Positions 1 through 8,626 of a stretch of 64,000 bases of DNA are shown one piece after another. The stretch spans positions 2,852,001 to 2,916,000 of the forward strand of contig NZ_CP094972.1 of NCBI RefSeq assembly GCF_025985425.1. The letters run 5' to 3'. The DNA is from Entomomonas sp. E2T0 (GTDB lineage Bacteria > Pseudomonadota > Gammaproteobacteria > Pseudomonadales > Pseudomonadaceae). A model generated the notes under the pieces. The model saw nothing but the letters and a program-made list of their open reading frames with translations. It searched no databases and was not told the origin of the DNA. A program made the position numbers and the translations under genes. Every line of letters begins with the position of its first letter. The first letter of the stretch is position 1.

Positions 1-611
1 TTTTTGCTACACTTTTGCTCTGCTAGTTCTTTTAATACTTGGTCAGGATCACGTCTACGATAACTGCGTTGATAAAATGTTTGGATAGCACAAAATTCAC
101 AAGGGAATCGACAACCTCGACCTGTTTCAACTAAACCAATAGGTAAATAACGCTTACCTTTAAAAAGGCTTCTATCTACTTTTACACCACTAAGATCCGT
201 TTGAATACCTTGATATAAAGGTTTAAGTGTATGATGTTGTAAATCATCAATTAACTCTAGCCATTTCCCTTCAGCCTCGCCCACCATAATAGCATCAGCA
301 TAACGGCTAGCCTCTTCTGGTACGAGGGTAACATGAAAACCTCCCATAACTACAGGTACGCCACGCTGTCTATACTCACTGGCTATTTGATAAGCCCGTT
401 TAGCTGTATAGGTTTCTACAGAAATAACTACAGCATCAGTAGCTTCATCATAGGAAATTTTTTCTAATCGATCATCATAGAAACGTGTTTCCACAGTATC
501 AGGCGTAAGCCCTTTTAACGCAGCAATTGGTAAAGGCTCCATTTGCCATGAACGCAAATAAGACTCACCTAAACGATGACCAATAGCTGGATGTACAAAA
601 GTTAACCGCAT
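1..611 (-). CDS. B12-binding domain radical SAM protein (C-terminus cut by window edge)
   Basis: The minus-strand frame is open from an ATG at 611 to the window edge, giving 203 residues without a stop. An N-terminal Rossmann-like B12-binding domain (about residues 1-140, with a GGFHVTLVPEEA stretch near 90-101) is followed by a radical SAM motif CxxxCxxC at C167, C171 and C174. Enzymes of this architecture do radical methylations, cyclisations or other carbon-skeleton chemistry. I see no DxHxxG cobalamin-ligand motif, which is usual in this class. It starts 2 bases after the stop of the radical SAM gene at 614-2011, so the two are surely co-transcribed. The substrate cannot be told from sequence. 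Confidence 0.85.
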   Translation of the reverse strand, partial: MRLTFVHPAIGHRLGESYLRSWQMEPLPIAALKGLTPDTVETRFYDDRLEKISYDEATDAVVISVETYTAKRAYQIASEYRQRGVPVVMGGFHVTLVPEEASRYADAIMVGEAEGKWLELIDDLQHHTLKPLYQGIQTDLSGVKVDRSLFKGKRYLPIGLVETGRGCRFPCEFCAIQTFYQRSYRRRDPDQVLKELAEQKCSK

Positions 612-613
612 AG

Positions 614-2011
614 TTATTTACTTTGCAAAATAATTTTAGAAGGATTACGCTCAATAGGCCAATCACAGGTATAAAACTTATGCAGGTTATGTGCGTAAAA
701 TCTATAACCCAAGTTAGCTGTTAATGCTAAAGATTGGAAATTACGCGCCCCCCATAAGCGTTTAAAAATATTTTTATATTGATATATCTTCTTCCAAGCC
801 CTTTCATGCCCATCTGATAACTGTTGCACGGTCATTAACTTTGGTTCAAATACAACATGTTGTGCATCATAGAGTGACCAATCTTTCGTTAAAATGCGAT
901 TTTCTTGCTCTAATCTTTTATAAAGAGGTGTTGCTGGAAAAGGTGTTAATACAGAAAAACGTGGTAAATCAATGCATGCATCTATGGCTAACTCTACGGT
1001 TGCATCAAAGGTATCTAACGTATCATGATCTAATCCAAAGACAAAACAACCTTGAATAGAGATACCTAATTTATGTAATGTACCTATTAATTCTTTATAG
1101 TTAACTGAAGAATTAAATTTCTTGCCTGCATCCCCTAAACTACCAGTAGTAACAGTTTCTAAGCCTAGCAATAATCCTTTACAACCACTCTTAGCCATTA
1201 ACTCCATTAATTCATTATTATGAGCAATTAATACAGTTGATAGACCAAACCATTGGATTTTTAATGGAATAAGTGCGGTAAATAACTCTTTAGCATATTC
1301 AAGATCTGATACTAAATTTAAATCAACAAAAATAAGCTTTCGTTTGCCTGTTTTCGCTACAAATTGGCGGATATCTTCTACTACCCAAGACACTGGATGT
1401 TGATATTGCTTACGCCCCCATGCAGTAGGTGCCACACAAAACTCACAGTCATGACCACAAGAGCGAGTCGCTTCAAATACGGCCTGAGTTAGAAAGTATT
1501 TACTATCAAAACGTTCTCTTTCAGGGAAAGGTAATGTATTGTTACTTAAGTCAAAACATTCACTTTGTTTATAAACAGGTTGTAATTTATCAGCAAAAAA
1601 ATCATAAATGAGTTGCGGCCATGTTTTCTCTGCATAGCCTATACAAATAGCATCCGCATGTTCAGTCGCTTCCTCTGGCATTAAAGTAATATGAGGGCCA
1701 CCTAATAATACTTTAATGCCTTTTGCCCTAAATTGATCTGCCAACTCATAAGCTCTTATTACTGTTCCAGTAATGGCTGTTATACCTATTAAATCCGCTT
1801 GTAAATCAGCAGGTATTTCCATAATACCTTCATCTATCAAGGTAATTTCAATAGGTAACTCTTTGGGTGTTAGTGCGGCTAAGGTTGTTAAAGTCAACGG
1901 TTGGTAACGTAAGGATTTTTTAAAAATCCCACCACTCTTACGATATAACGGCCCTTTTGGAGAAATTAGTACCAATTTCATTTTGCGATCGTTGTTATAT
2001 TTTACTTCCAT
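614..2011 (-). CDS. B12-binding domain radical SAM protein
   Basis: This 465-residue protein has the same architecture as its downstream neighbour. The N-terminal B12-binding-like domain carries GGPHITLMPEEA near residue 104, followed by a [4Fe-4S]-binding CxxxCxxC (C185, C189, C192) in TRSCGHDCEFC and a C-terminal radical SAM barrel. The start at 2011 has a weak GTAGG upstream; Met11 at 1981 is an alternative but has no ribosome binding site. It lies 10 bases downstream of the GH3-like gene and 2 bases before the next radical SAM gene, so it is mid-operon. Two different members of the family side by side suggest successive modifications of one substrate. The reaction is unknown. Confidence 0.85.
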   Translation of the reverse strand: MEVKYNNDRKMKLVLISPKGPLYRKSGGIFKKSLRYQPLTLTTLAALTPKELPIEITLIDEGIMEIPADLQADLIGITAITGTVIRAYELADQFRAKGIKVLLGGPHITLMPEEATEHADAICIGYAEKTWPQLIYDFFADKLQPVYKQSECFDLSNNTLPFPERERFDSKYFLTQAVFEATRSCGHDCEFCVAPTAWGRKQYQHPVSWVVEDIRQFVAKTGKRKLIFVDLNLVSDLEYAKELFTALIPLKIQWFGLSTVLIAHNNELMELMAKSGCKGLLLGLETVTTGSLGDAGKKFNSSVNYKELIGTLHKLGISIQGCFVFGLDHDTLDTFDATVELAIDACIDLPRFSVLTPFPATPLYKRLEQENRILTKDWSLYDAQHVVFEPKLMTVQQLSDGHERAWKKIYQYKNIFKRLWGARNFQSLALTANLGYRFYAHNLHKFYTCDWPIERNPSKIILQSK

Positions 2012-2021
2012 TGTTTATTAC

Positions 2022-3539
2022 CTACACTTGAAATACTTTTCTCCAGTCTCCCAAAAACAGAGCTGGAATCTTTATATCACCTAATCGTTTACCCTTAGCT
2101 AATTGCCACGTTAAATACTGCTTATTGGGCGCATCAATTGCTTTATACGTTAGTGGTGCCAGTTGCTGTAACTTCCTAGCATAATCATATTGTGGATTAT
2201 TGCATAGCGCTTGCTCAATAATTGTTAGTATATGTTTATTCTCGTCAAAATAATTTTGATCTGTTAACAGAATATAACTACATTCTGGTTTGTTTGTGCA
2301 AAGCATTGCAAACCCTTTAAGTGGTGCTAAGCAATGATTAACAAAACTTTCTGTTAATTTTTCACCCACTAAGTCAGAAACAACGCCTGCTCGTCCTATA
2401 AACTTAACAATAGGCCTATCTTGCTGATAGCCTAAACAAGTGACTATATCAGTGGTGTCATAACGATAAAGTCCACTATTAGTAGTAACTATTACCTGAT
2501 AACTCTGTTGTACTTCTAGCTCATGAGCTAAATGTATTTTTCCCTGCTCATCTAAAAACTCATAAAAATTACTTGCTGTACAAAGCAGGGTTTCGTTTAG
2601 CTGATTAGGTACTGTGATTACAGCTTCGGTGGATAATAAGCCTTTAGGTTGTATCTTTGTATAAGGAAAATAATCTGCTAACACTTTGGCCTGCATAGCC
2701 GAAGACGCATCAGCCCAACAACTTATTACTACTAAATCAGGCCATAATATTTGTGTTTGTTGTTGACTTAAATACTGCTGTAAACGCTGAGCAGCCTCTA
2801 TATCTTTTGCTAAGACATGGTTAGCAACCATACCACCATTATTTAATAAATCTAAAAGCTTATTCTGTTGCTGTTGTAAAGCCTTTAATAACTGGATAAG
2901 GAAGCTAGGGCTCCAAATGGAAATAACCGTTACATCATCACTACGTAATAAATAATAGAGTGTTAATAATTGCCAATCCTCTACATTACTTACCTGTCCA
3001 ACAGAAAAAGGAACAGCAGATAGTGCCATAAAAGCGGCTAGATTTTCATGCCCTAAATAAAGCACATCACCGCCGCCAATAGCTACTCCCTTTGCTGTGG
3101 CCTGTGGCTCTGCAGTAGCAGGACTAAGTGCCCAATACACTTTACCTTTAGTAATTTTATATTGAGCAATTAACTCTGCTAACCAATTTAACACAGCTCT
3201 CCGAAAGTCATCTAAACCTCTTGCTGAATAGGGAAATAGCTTACCGCCACTATGACTACCACCTGTCCTTTCAAAAGCGATTACCTCACCATTAAATAAT
3301 TGATTAGTTTCACCTCGTAATAATTTTTCAATCCAAGGATATAGCATTTCATAATTAGTAATAGGAACACGTGCTTGATATTCCGCTATATTATTAATAC
3401 TAGCAAATTGATATTGCTGACCATAAACAGAGTGCTGATTATGGGTTAAACATTGTGCTAACCACTGCTGTTGTACAACAACTGTGGACTGCGCTATTGG
3501 CGCTAAATATTGAGCAAAATGTTGCCAAGGATTATTCAT
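2022..3539 (-). CDS. GH3-family acyl-adenylating enzyme (probable acyl-acid amido synthetase or ligase)
   Basis: The protein has about 505 residues from ATG 3539 (an upstream TTG at 3551 is the longer option). It shows the hallmarks of the GH3 adenylate-forming fold: a P-loop-like RTGGSHSGGK (91-100), GLYRYDTTD (356-364) and GRAGVVSDLVGEKL (382-395). Plant GH3 enzymes activate a carboxylate with ATP and join it to an amino acid; most bacterial relatives are uncharacterised. No acyl carrier domain is present. The ATG overlaps the end of the upstream acyltransferase-like gene by 8 bases, implying translational coupling. With a desaturase and PAP2 protein nearby, a fatty or isoprenoid acid is a plausible substrate, but that is inference. 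Confidence 0.82.
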   Translation of the reverse strand: MNNPWQHFAQYLAPIAQSTVVVQQQWLAQCLTHNQHSVYGQQYQFASINNIAEYQARVPITNYEMLYPWIEKLLRGETNQLFNGEVIAFERTGGSHSGGKLFPYSARGLDDFRRAVLNWLAELIAQYKITKGKVYWALSPATAEPQATAKGVAIGGGDVLYLGHENLAAFMALSAVPFSVGQVSNVEDWQLLTLYYLLRSDDVTVISIWSPSFLIQLLKALQQQQNKLLDLLNNGGMVANHVLAKDIEAAQRLQQYLSQQQTQILWPDLVVISCWADASSAMQAKVLADYFPYTKIQPKGLLSTEAVITVPNQLNETLLCTASNFYEFLDEQGKIHLAHELEVQQSYQVIVTTNSGLYRYDTTDIVTCLGYQQDRPIVKFIGRAGVVSDLVGEKLTESFVNHCLAPLKGFAMLCTNKPECSYILLTDQNYFDENKHILTIIEQALCNNPQYDYARKLQQLAPLTYKAIDAPNKQYLTWQLAKGKRLGDIKIPALFLGDWRKVFQV

Positions 3540-4245
3540 TTCGGTACTCAATATTAGTATCTAAAAATAGTTTTTGAGCACGACTCTGTAAATTATCAGC
3601 ACTTAGCTCACATAAACAAACTAACTCATGGCCTTTATAATAATAAGGATTTTTACTAAGGAAAAATTGACTCGACTTTTTTTGTTGCTCATGGGATGCA
3701 ATATCCGTCAAATCCTCTTTTAAATAGCCATACTCACTAGGACACTCCACAACCCCTGTCCGCACATTATAAAGCTCTACAAACTTAGCTACTGCTAACT
3801 GATCAGCCAATTGTTTTAATTCTGGTTGTAATCCATCCCAATGTGGATAGAAACTCTTTGCGAATACAATTAAGTATTTATAAGTTCTATAGCCTTTCAC
3901 TAATAAAAACCAATAGATGGGAGTCGTAGGGTTATCTTGCTTTAATTTACCCATCCGTTGAATCCAAGCAGAATGCAATGACTGTTGTTGCCAATGCTCA
4001 GGCATTACAATAGTATCACCTGAATAAACAATCATTTTTTGCTGAAAAGAATAAAACTCTATGGTTGTAAAGCCAACCATCTGCCCTTGCTGCTCTAGAA
4101 AAAGCACTTCATTTTTATTGTCTAAATCTTGGTAAAAACGCTCTAAATCGCTACCTTGATAATATTGAAAATAAATAGCGGCCATTTGTTGCTTTTTACT
4201 AGCAGTAATGGAGTTTACTGTTTGAAAGTAGGCCTGATAATTCAT
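3532..4245 (-). CDS. GNAT-like acyltransferase domain protein, function unknown
   Basis: The protein has 237 residues from ATG 4245; a GTG at 4266 would add seven. The first third (an EVLFLEQQGQMVGFTTIEF strand region, then IVYSGDTIVMPEHW) looks like the beta-sheet core of a GNAT-type acyltransferase. Aromatic residues are abundant (YYQGSDLERFYQDL, PYYYKGHELVCLCEL). There is no signal peptide or membrane segment. It is the first gene of the minus-strand operon and overlaps the GH3-like gene, which suggests the two act in sequence, one activating an acyl group and the other transferring it. The family assignment is tentative and rests on the overall pattern rather than a specific motif. Confidence 0.6.
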   Translation of the reverse strand: MNYQAYFQTVNSITASKKQQMAAIYFQYYQGSDLERFYQDLDNKNEVLFLEQQGQMVGFTTIEFYSFQQKMIVYSGDTIVMPEHWQQQSLHSAWIQRMGKLKQDNPTTPIYWFLLVKGYRTYKYLIVFAKSFYPHWDGLQPELKQLADQLAVAKFVELYNVRTGVVECPSEYGYLKEDLTDIASHEQQKKSSQFFLSKNPYYYKGHELVCLCELSADNLQSRAQKLFLDTNIEYRNE

Positions 4246-4441
4246 TTTCTTAAAAGTCTCAATCACTCTAATAATTATCTTTGTCAGTCTAACACACTTG
4301 ATACTTTAACTTTAACATATGCACTTATTTTACATTTATATATCTACTTCCTTATTTAAAACTTAATTTCAATTAATATGCTTTTATTTTCACAATTAAA
4401 ATTATTATAATAAATTATTAATTTAACTTTAAAAGTAAACA

Positions 4442-5098
4442 TTGAACCTTCTTAAATATACACTAGAACCCATCAGCCAACGTCTTAAAATTTTTCTTAT
4501 GTGGGGAACATTGGTTGGTATTGCTTTTTTTGGGTTATATCCATTGTTAAACTGGTATGCCAGTGAAAGACAACATACTTTTGGCCTCTACTTACCCTTT
4601 GAATTACAAATTCCTTTTGTTGCTAGTTTTATTTGGCCTTATTTTTCTATGTATTTAGTACTCTTAATACCTGTATTTGTATTAAATACTACGGCATTAA
4701 AACGATTAGCTATAGAATTAATCATAGCTACTATAATTGCTGCTTTTATTTTTCTTTTAATACCCTGCCATTTGGGATTCACAAGAACTATTCCAGAGCA
4801 GCCCTTGTATCATCTATTATATAGCCAACTATTTAATCTAGACCATCCTTATAATCTTGTACCATCATTGCATGTCGTTTATTCTGCTACTATTGTTTTT
4901 ATTATTACAGCAAACACCAAAAAATATTTAAGTTACCTATTTTATTTATGGTTAATCGGCTTAACTAGCTCTACAATACTAGTGCATCAACATCATTTAT
5001 TAGATGTAATTACAGGATTTAGTCTGTCATTATTAGTTCATATGATTATAGGAAGATACTATGAAAAAGATTATTGCCGCTCTACTGGTGTTAATTAG
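4442..5098 (+). CDS. PAP2-superfamily membrane phosphatase / phosphotransferase
   Basis: This 218-residue protein has about five or six membrane helices. The PAP2 active-site blocks are visible as PSLH at 141-144 (the variant of PSGH seen in inositolphosphotransferase/Aur1-like members) and HQHHLLD ending at D188, with CHLGFTRT near 109-116 as the first block. These enzymes remove or transfer phosphate on lipid or prenyl phosphates at the membrane. The first codon would be TTG at 4442; ATG 4499 is a shorter alternative that loses the first segment. It is divergent from the GNAT/GH3/radical SAM operon and overlaps the next gene by 38 bases. Confidence 0.78.
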   Translation: MNLLKYTLEPISQRLKIFLMWGTLVGIAFFGLYPLLNWYASERQHTFGLYLPFELQIPFVASFIWPYFSMYLVLLIPVFVLNTTALKRLAIELIIATIIAAFIFLLIPCHLGFTRTIPEQPLYHLLYSQLFNLDHPYNLVPSLHVVYSATIVFIITANTKKYLSYLFYLWLIGLTSSTILVHQHHLLDVITGFSLSLLVHMIIGRYYEKDYCRSTGVN

Positions 5099-5648
5099 TT
5101 TTAATATAATGGCAGAGGAGCAAGATAATGCAATTCATGATGAATTAAGACAAGTATTAAAAACAGTTACTGAAGCGATTAATACAGGTGACTATGACAA
5201 GATGCTACCTGTACTTAGTAAAGACATGCGAGCCACACCTGTTACACAAGAATTTATCAATGGTAGAGAAGCTATAATACCTTATATGCGCTCATGGTTT
5301 GGTTCAGACAAATTTCTGAAAAAACTAACCATACAATTTACGCCTGATCAACTCACAGAGATTTCACCTGATAAAACATGGGGTATCTCTTACGGTAGTG
5401 GACATGAACAATATACCCTAAGCGATGGTAGAATCTATAATATAAAAACTCGTTGGACAGCCACTGTTGCATTAGAAGATGGTGCATGGAAAATTAGAAC
5501 CATGCATATGGGTACAGACTTCTTAAATAACCCTATTTTAGATGAAGCCTCTGCTGCAATTAATAAAATGTTAATTGGAGGTTTAGCAGGTGGCTTAATT
5601 TTAGGCTTATTACTTGGTTTCTTTATATTCCGGAAAAAGAAAGTCTAA
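5061..5648 (+). CDS. Exported NTF2/SnoaL-like protein with C-terminal membrane anchor
   Basis: This 195-residue protein has a clear signal peptide (MKKIIAALLVLISFNIMAEEQ). A cone-shaped NTF2/SnoaL-like domain follows (about 25-150, with NTGDYDKMLPVLS and WTATVALEDGAWKIRTMH typical of DUF4440-type members). A glycine-rich transmembrane helix comes near 172-190, ending in a FRKKKV stop-transfer. It should face the periplasm, tethered at its C-terminus. AGGAAG precedes the ATG, which lies inside the end of the PAP2 gene. The 3' end overlaps the convergent desaturase gene by 39 bases. A role in binding or turning over the cluster's lipid product is possible but unproven. Confidence 0.75.
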   Translation: MKKIIAALLVLISFNIMAEEQDNAIHDELRQVLKTVTEAINTGDYDKMLPVLSKDMRATPVTQEFINGREAIIPYMRSWFGSDKFLKKLTIQFTPDQLTEISPDKTWGISYGSGHEQYTLSDGRIYNIKTRWTATVALEDGAWKIRTMHMGTDFLNNPILDEASAAINKMLIGGLAGGLILGLLLGFFIFRKKKV

Positions 5649-6539
5649 GTCGGCAGCAGCGCCCATAGGTGGAGCTGGGCGCACCCCTCTCCACAAGGTA
5701 AAATATACTCGCCAAAAACTAGGTTGTAATTCTTGCTTATCTACATACTTAGGTAAATCATACCAAGGCACTGTAGGATGTTGGTGGTGAGCTAAATGAT
5801 AGTGATAATTTAAAGCAAGCCAACGAAAAATAGGTAACACCTTTAGATTCCATGCGCCATTTTTAATATCCCGACTACTCCACGCATGATCCGCATATTG
5901 CAAAACAGACCAATGTAATGCAAATGCGTACATACAAAGCACATAACCCCAAAAGGTTAAATCTAAAACCCAAACTAATAAAGCCTGATAACCAAAAGAA
6001 AGAGCTATCTCACACCATACCTGTAAACTAGGTAGTTTAGAAATATCTGCTATATAATGGCTGCACTCTAAATTAGTAGCTACTTTCTTTTTAAAAAAAG
6101 CTGATCGATAAAAACCACTAGCAATCAAATAAACGAAGTTACTAAATACTACACAAACATAATATAAGCCTAATAAATTACCACCATATAGAATTATATT
6201 GCGTCTGAATTTAGACTGATGGGGCAAATAATAATCATAAAGATCTAAATCTGTCCTATTACGTTCATGATGTCCTTGATGTGCTTGTTTTTGTAATAAA
6301 AATGAAGTGGGATAAGCCCAACTACTCATCACTCCAATAATACGATTACCTAATTTAGAGTTAGCGGCTACACCGTGTGCTGCTTCATGCATTATAGAGA
6401 AGGGCATATTATTAATATGGGCAAACAGAAAAATAGCTAATATTGCCCAATACCAAGCTAAATAACTAGCTACCCATAAACAACCAGCGGCTATAATTAA
6501 GCTAAACACAACCAAACTAAAACTTAGAGTAAATCGCAT
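5610..6539 (-). CDS. Membrane fatty acid desaturase family protein
   Basis: The 309-residue integral membrane protein has all three histidine boxes of the di-iron desaturase/hydroxylase family: HEAAH (51-55), HQGHH (87-91) and HYHLAHH (246-252). Hydrophobic hairpins lie near 5-45, 115-140 and 175-210. It would insert a double bond or hydroxyl into a lipid chain using O2. Its 3' end overlaps that of the NTF2-like gene by 39 bases. Whether it acts on membrane fatty acids or on a dedicated product of the neighbouring GH3/radical SAM genes cannot be decided, but its place favours the second. Confidence 0.85.
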   Translation of the reverse strand: MRFTLSFSLVVFSLIIAAGCLWVASYLAWYWAILAIFLFAHINNMPFSIMHEAAHGVAANSKLGNRIIGVMSSWAYPTSFLLQKQAHQGHHERNRTDLDLYDYYLPHQSKFRRNIILYGGNLLGLYYVCVVFSNFVYLIASGFYRSAFFKKKVATNLECSHYIADISKLPSLQVWCEIALSFGYQALLVWVLDLTFWGYVLCMYAFALHWSVLQYADHAWSSRDIKNGAWNLKVLPIFRWLALNYHYHLAHHQHPTVPWYDLPKYVDKQELQPSFWRVYFTLWRGVRPAPPMGAAADLDFLFPEYKETK

Positions 6540-6762
6540 AAGCTACTCAACTATTAAACTAACAATATTATTCATGTTATCTGAATTCAGAATATCTTAA
6601 AAAAATACTACGTTTACTGATTTACTACAACAAGCCTAGTATTTATAGTCAGATAAACACTACTTTTTTAGATAATCTCATTGTTACTTTAATTTAAACT
6701 TAAAAATCTTTTTATTATAAAAATAACTCCACTTATATTAATTAACCTACTATTTATACTTT

Positions 6763-8106
6763 TTAAAAGGAAACTGCCATTACTAATTGACTATAGACGT
6801 TTGTACCACTACTACTTACTTGATTACCGCCATTCTTCTCCGATTTTTTAGGATTATATAAGCCAATTAAGGGCGATATGACTAAATGATCATTAACCGC
6901 CCAATCCACAAATAAATCTAACTCTTGTGCATCTAAATTAAGATTATTTTTCTTATGTAAGGTATTAAAATCAAAATAAAGTGCCCCTACTGTTACATTT
7001 TCCAAAGGCGTTACTTTAAATGCCACATGCTGAATACTTGTATTTGAGTTATATGGCCCTGCGTAATTTGCTGCCACCTCGCCTTGAAACCAAGTTCCAT
7101 AACCTCTACTAAGACCATTAAATAATGAATCCCACTGTGATGAATAGCGACTATAGCGATAACTTATATTAGGAGACCAAGGTACTTCTGAAAAAGTCCA
7201 ACCAGCTTCTGCATACCAAGCAGTTTCATTATCCTTACCTGATATTTTTTGACCATCTGTATACCTATCCTTATGTTGCTTAGCATACTCAAAGGACAGA
7301 TTAAGGTCTTTATGAATCCCTAAATTACCAACGCCTCTAATACTGTAAACATTCATGCCATCCCTTGCTAACTGCATATCAGAAGCATATTTTTTATCTA
7401 CATTACGACCATGAATATAAGTAAAACCTAATGTACCTAGATCCACTACATATTCCAAAGTACCTATTAACAGTCCTGTATTAGCTTGTGCTCTATTGTC
7501 TGACTTTAACCAAATCAAATCACTACGCAAACCCTTTTGGCCTCCCAAACGTACTACAGCTGTCTTGTCAAAAGCATGTCTTGCTGCCAGATAATAAGCT
7601 CCGCCTCGATTTAACTTACCATCCATAGGACCCTTGCCTAAATTAGGCCCATCATCATTAATTAAAAAACCATCTCCAATAGTAATTACTTGACGACCAA
7701 AGGACACATCAACTCCATCATCGCCTAATGCAGTGAAAATATTGCCTGATCGCCAACCAATAAACACATCTTCTATTTTAGTGATCCGCTCATCACCTAT
7801 TGTATTACCTGCAGCATCACCATCGCCCCAAGTAGCAGAACTAACCCAGTTTAACGTACCATAGATTTGCATAGAGTTAGTAAAACGATGATCACCATTA
7901 ACACCATATTTAATAAAACCTTCTCGCCAAGTAGATCCTCCTGATCTACCATCATAATTCTTTCTGCTGTTAAACATTCCAAATACAGCTTGTACATCTG
8001 CATTTAAATTTGTTTGATCATCTTTATACAAGGTATAAGCTTGTAATGGTGCACAGAACAACCCTAAAGCTACTAATGTAGCTAAATATATGCGCTTGTT
8101 TCCCAC
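6763..8106 (-). CDS. Outer-membrane beta-barrel porin (start corrected to GTG)
   Basis: I place the start at GTG 8106, because GAGGTAAG sits 5-12 bases upstream and a normal signal peptide follows (VGNKRIYLATLVALGLFCAP then LQA). The longer frame from 8181 begins with non-signal sequence. The mature part (about 425 residues) is made of alternating amphipathic strands rich in Tyr, Trp and Gly and ends in VMAVSF with the C-terminal Phe of barrel proteins. It resembles the alginate-export/OprD-like porins of Pseudomonas but I cannot fix the subfamily. It lies downstream of the cupin and PuuB-like oxidase genes, so it probably admits the amine substrate. Confidence 0.72.
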   Translation of the reverse strand: MGNKRIYLATLVALGLFCAPLQAYTLYKDDQTNLNADVQAVFGMFNSRKNYDGRSGGSTWREGFIKYGVNGDHRFTNSMQIYGTLNWVSSATWGDGDAAGNTIGDERITKIEDVFIGWRSGNIFTALGDDGVDVSFGRQVITIGDGFLINDDGPNLGKGPMDGKLNRGGAYYLAARHAFDKTAVVRLGGQKGLRSDLIWLKSDNRAQANTGLLIGTLEYVVDLGTLGFTYIHGRNVDKKYASDMQLARDGMNVYSIRGVGNLGIHKDLNLSFEYAKQHKDRYTDGQKISGKDNETAWYAEAGWTFSEVPWSPNISYRYSRYSSQWDSLFNGLSRGYGTWFQGEVAANYAGPYNSNTSIQHVAFKVTPLENVTVGALYFDFNTLHKKNNLNLDAQELDLFVDWAVNDHLVISPLIGLYNPKKSEKNGGNQVSSSGTNVYSQLVMAVSF

Positions 8107-8242
8107 GTTTCTTACCTCAATTAACTTTATTATTTTGATAGTGTTATTGCTTACTACAAGCATGAAAACTCCATTTTCCATGCCATATAGTAATCATTGA
8201 TTATTAATTTGAACGTGCTATAACTTATTTGACCTTATTAAA

Positions 8243-8605
8243 CTAATTTGCTGAGAAATAATGCTTAATAAAGTAATCAGAATTTACCTCCCACAGTACC
8301 TTAGTACCTTTCTCTACAATCCAACTTTCACCTTCTTTAAAAGTCCACTTTTCACCCGTATCTTCATTGGTTAAAGTCACTTGACCTTTAACAATAGTAG
8401 CCTGCTCAGAAAAAGGATAAGTCATACGAAAAACACTTTTAGTCACTCCAAAATAACCACCACTTGATGGTAACTCTGGATTACCTAAGGTGAATTTACC
8501 ATAGGCTTTACCATCACCTTCGATTAATTCAGACCCTAAATCAATCACTGTTCCCCAGCTGTCTAATTGTTCTAAGGTAAGGTCTTTATTTATTTTTAAC
8601 ATCAT
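8243..8605 (-). CDS. Small cupin-domain protein (DUF861/EutQ-like)
   Basis: The single-domain cupin of about 120 residues carries a core TYPFSEQATIVKGQVTLT followed by GEKWTFKEGESWIVEKGTK. Such stand-alone cupins are common beside amine and amino acid oxidase genes and resemble the C-terminal half of EutQ. The metal-binding histidines of classical cupins are not evident, so it may bind a ligand rather than catalyse. ATAGGAGATAACACA gives a strong ribosome binding site before the paired ATG codons. It lies 21 bases after the PuuB-like oxidase gene and is almost certainly in its operon. Confidence 0.8.
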   Translation of the reverse strand: MMLKINKDLTLEQLDSWGTVIDLGSELIEGDGKAYGKFTLGNPELPSSGGYFGVTKSVFRMTYPFSEQATIVKGQVTLTNEDTGEKWTFKEGESWIVEKGTKVLWEVNSDYFIKHYFSAN

Positions 8606-8626
8606 TGTGTTATCTCCTATAAAAAA

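Noticed and set aside
6580-6591. TCTGAATTCAGA palindrome between the desaturase and porin genes
   Set aside because: It is a single perfect 12-base palindrome without a second copy, promoter or nearby regulator, so there is no support for an operator.
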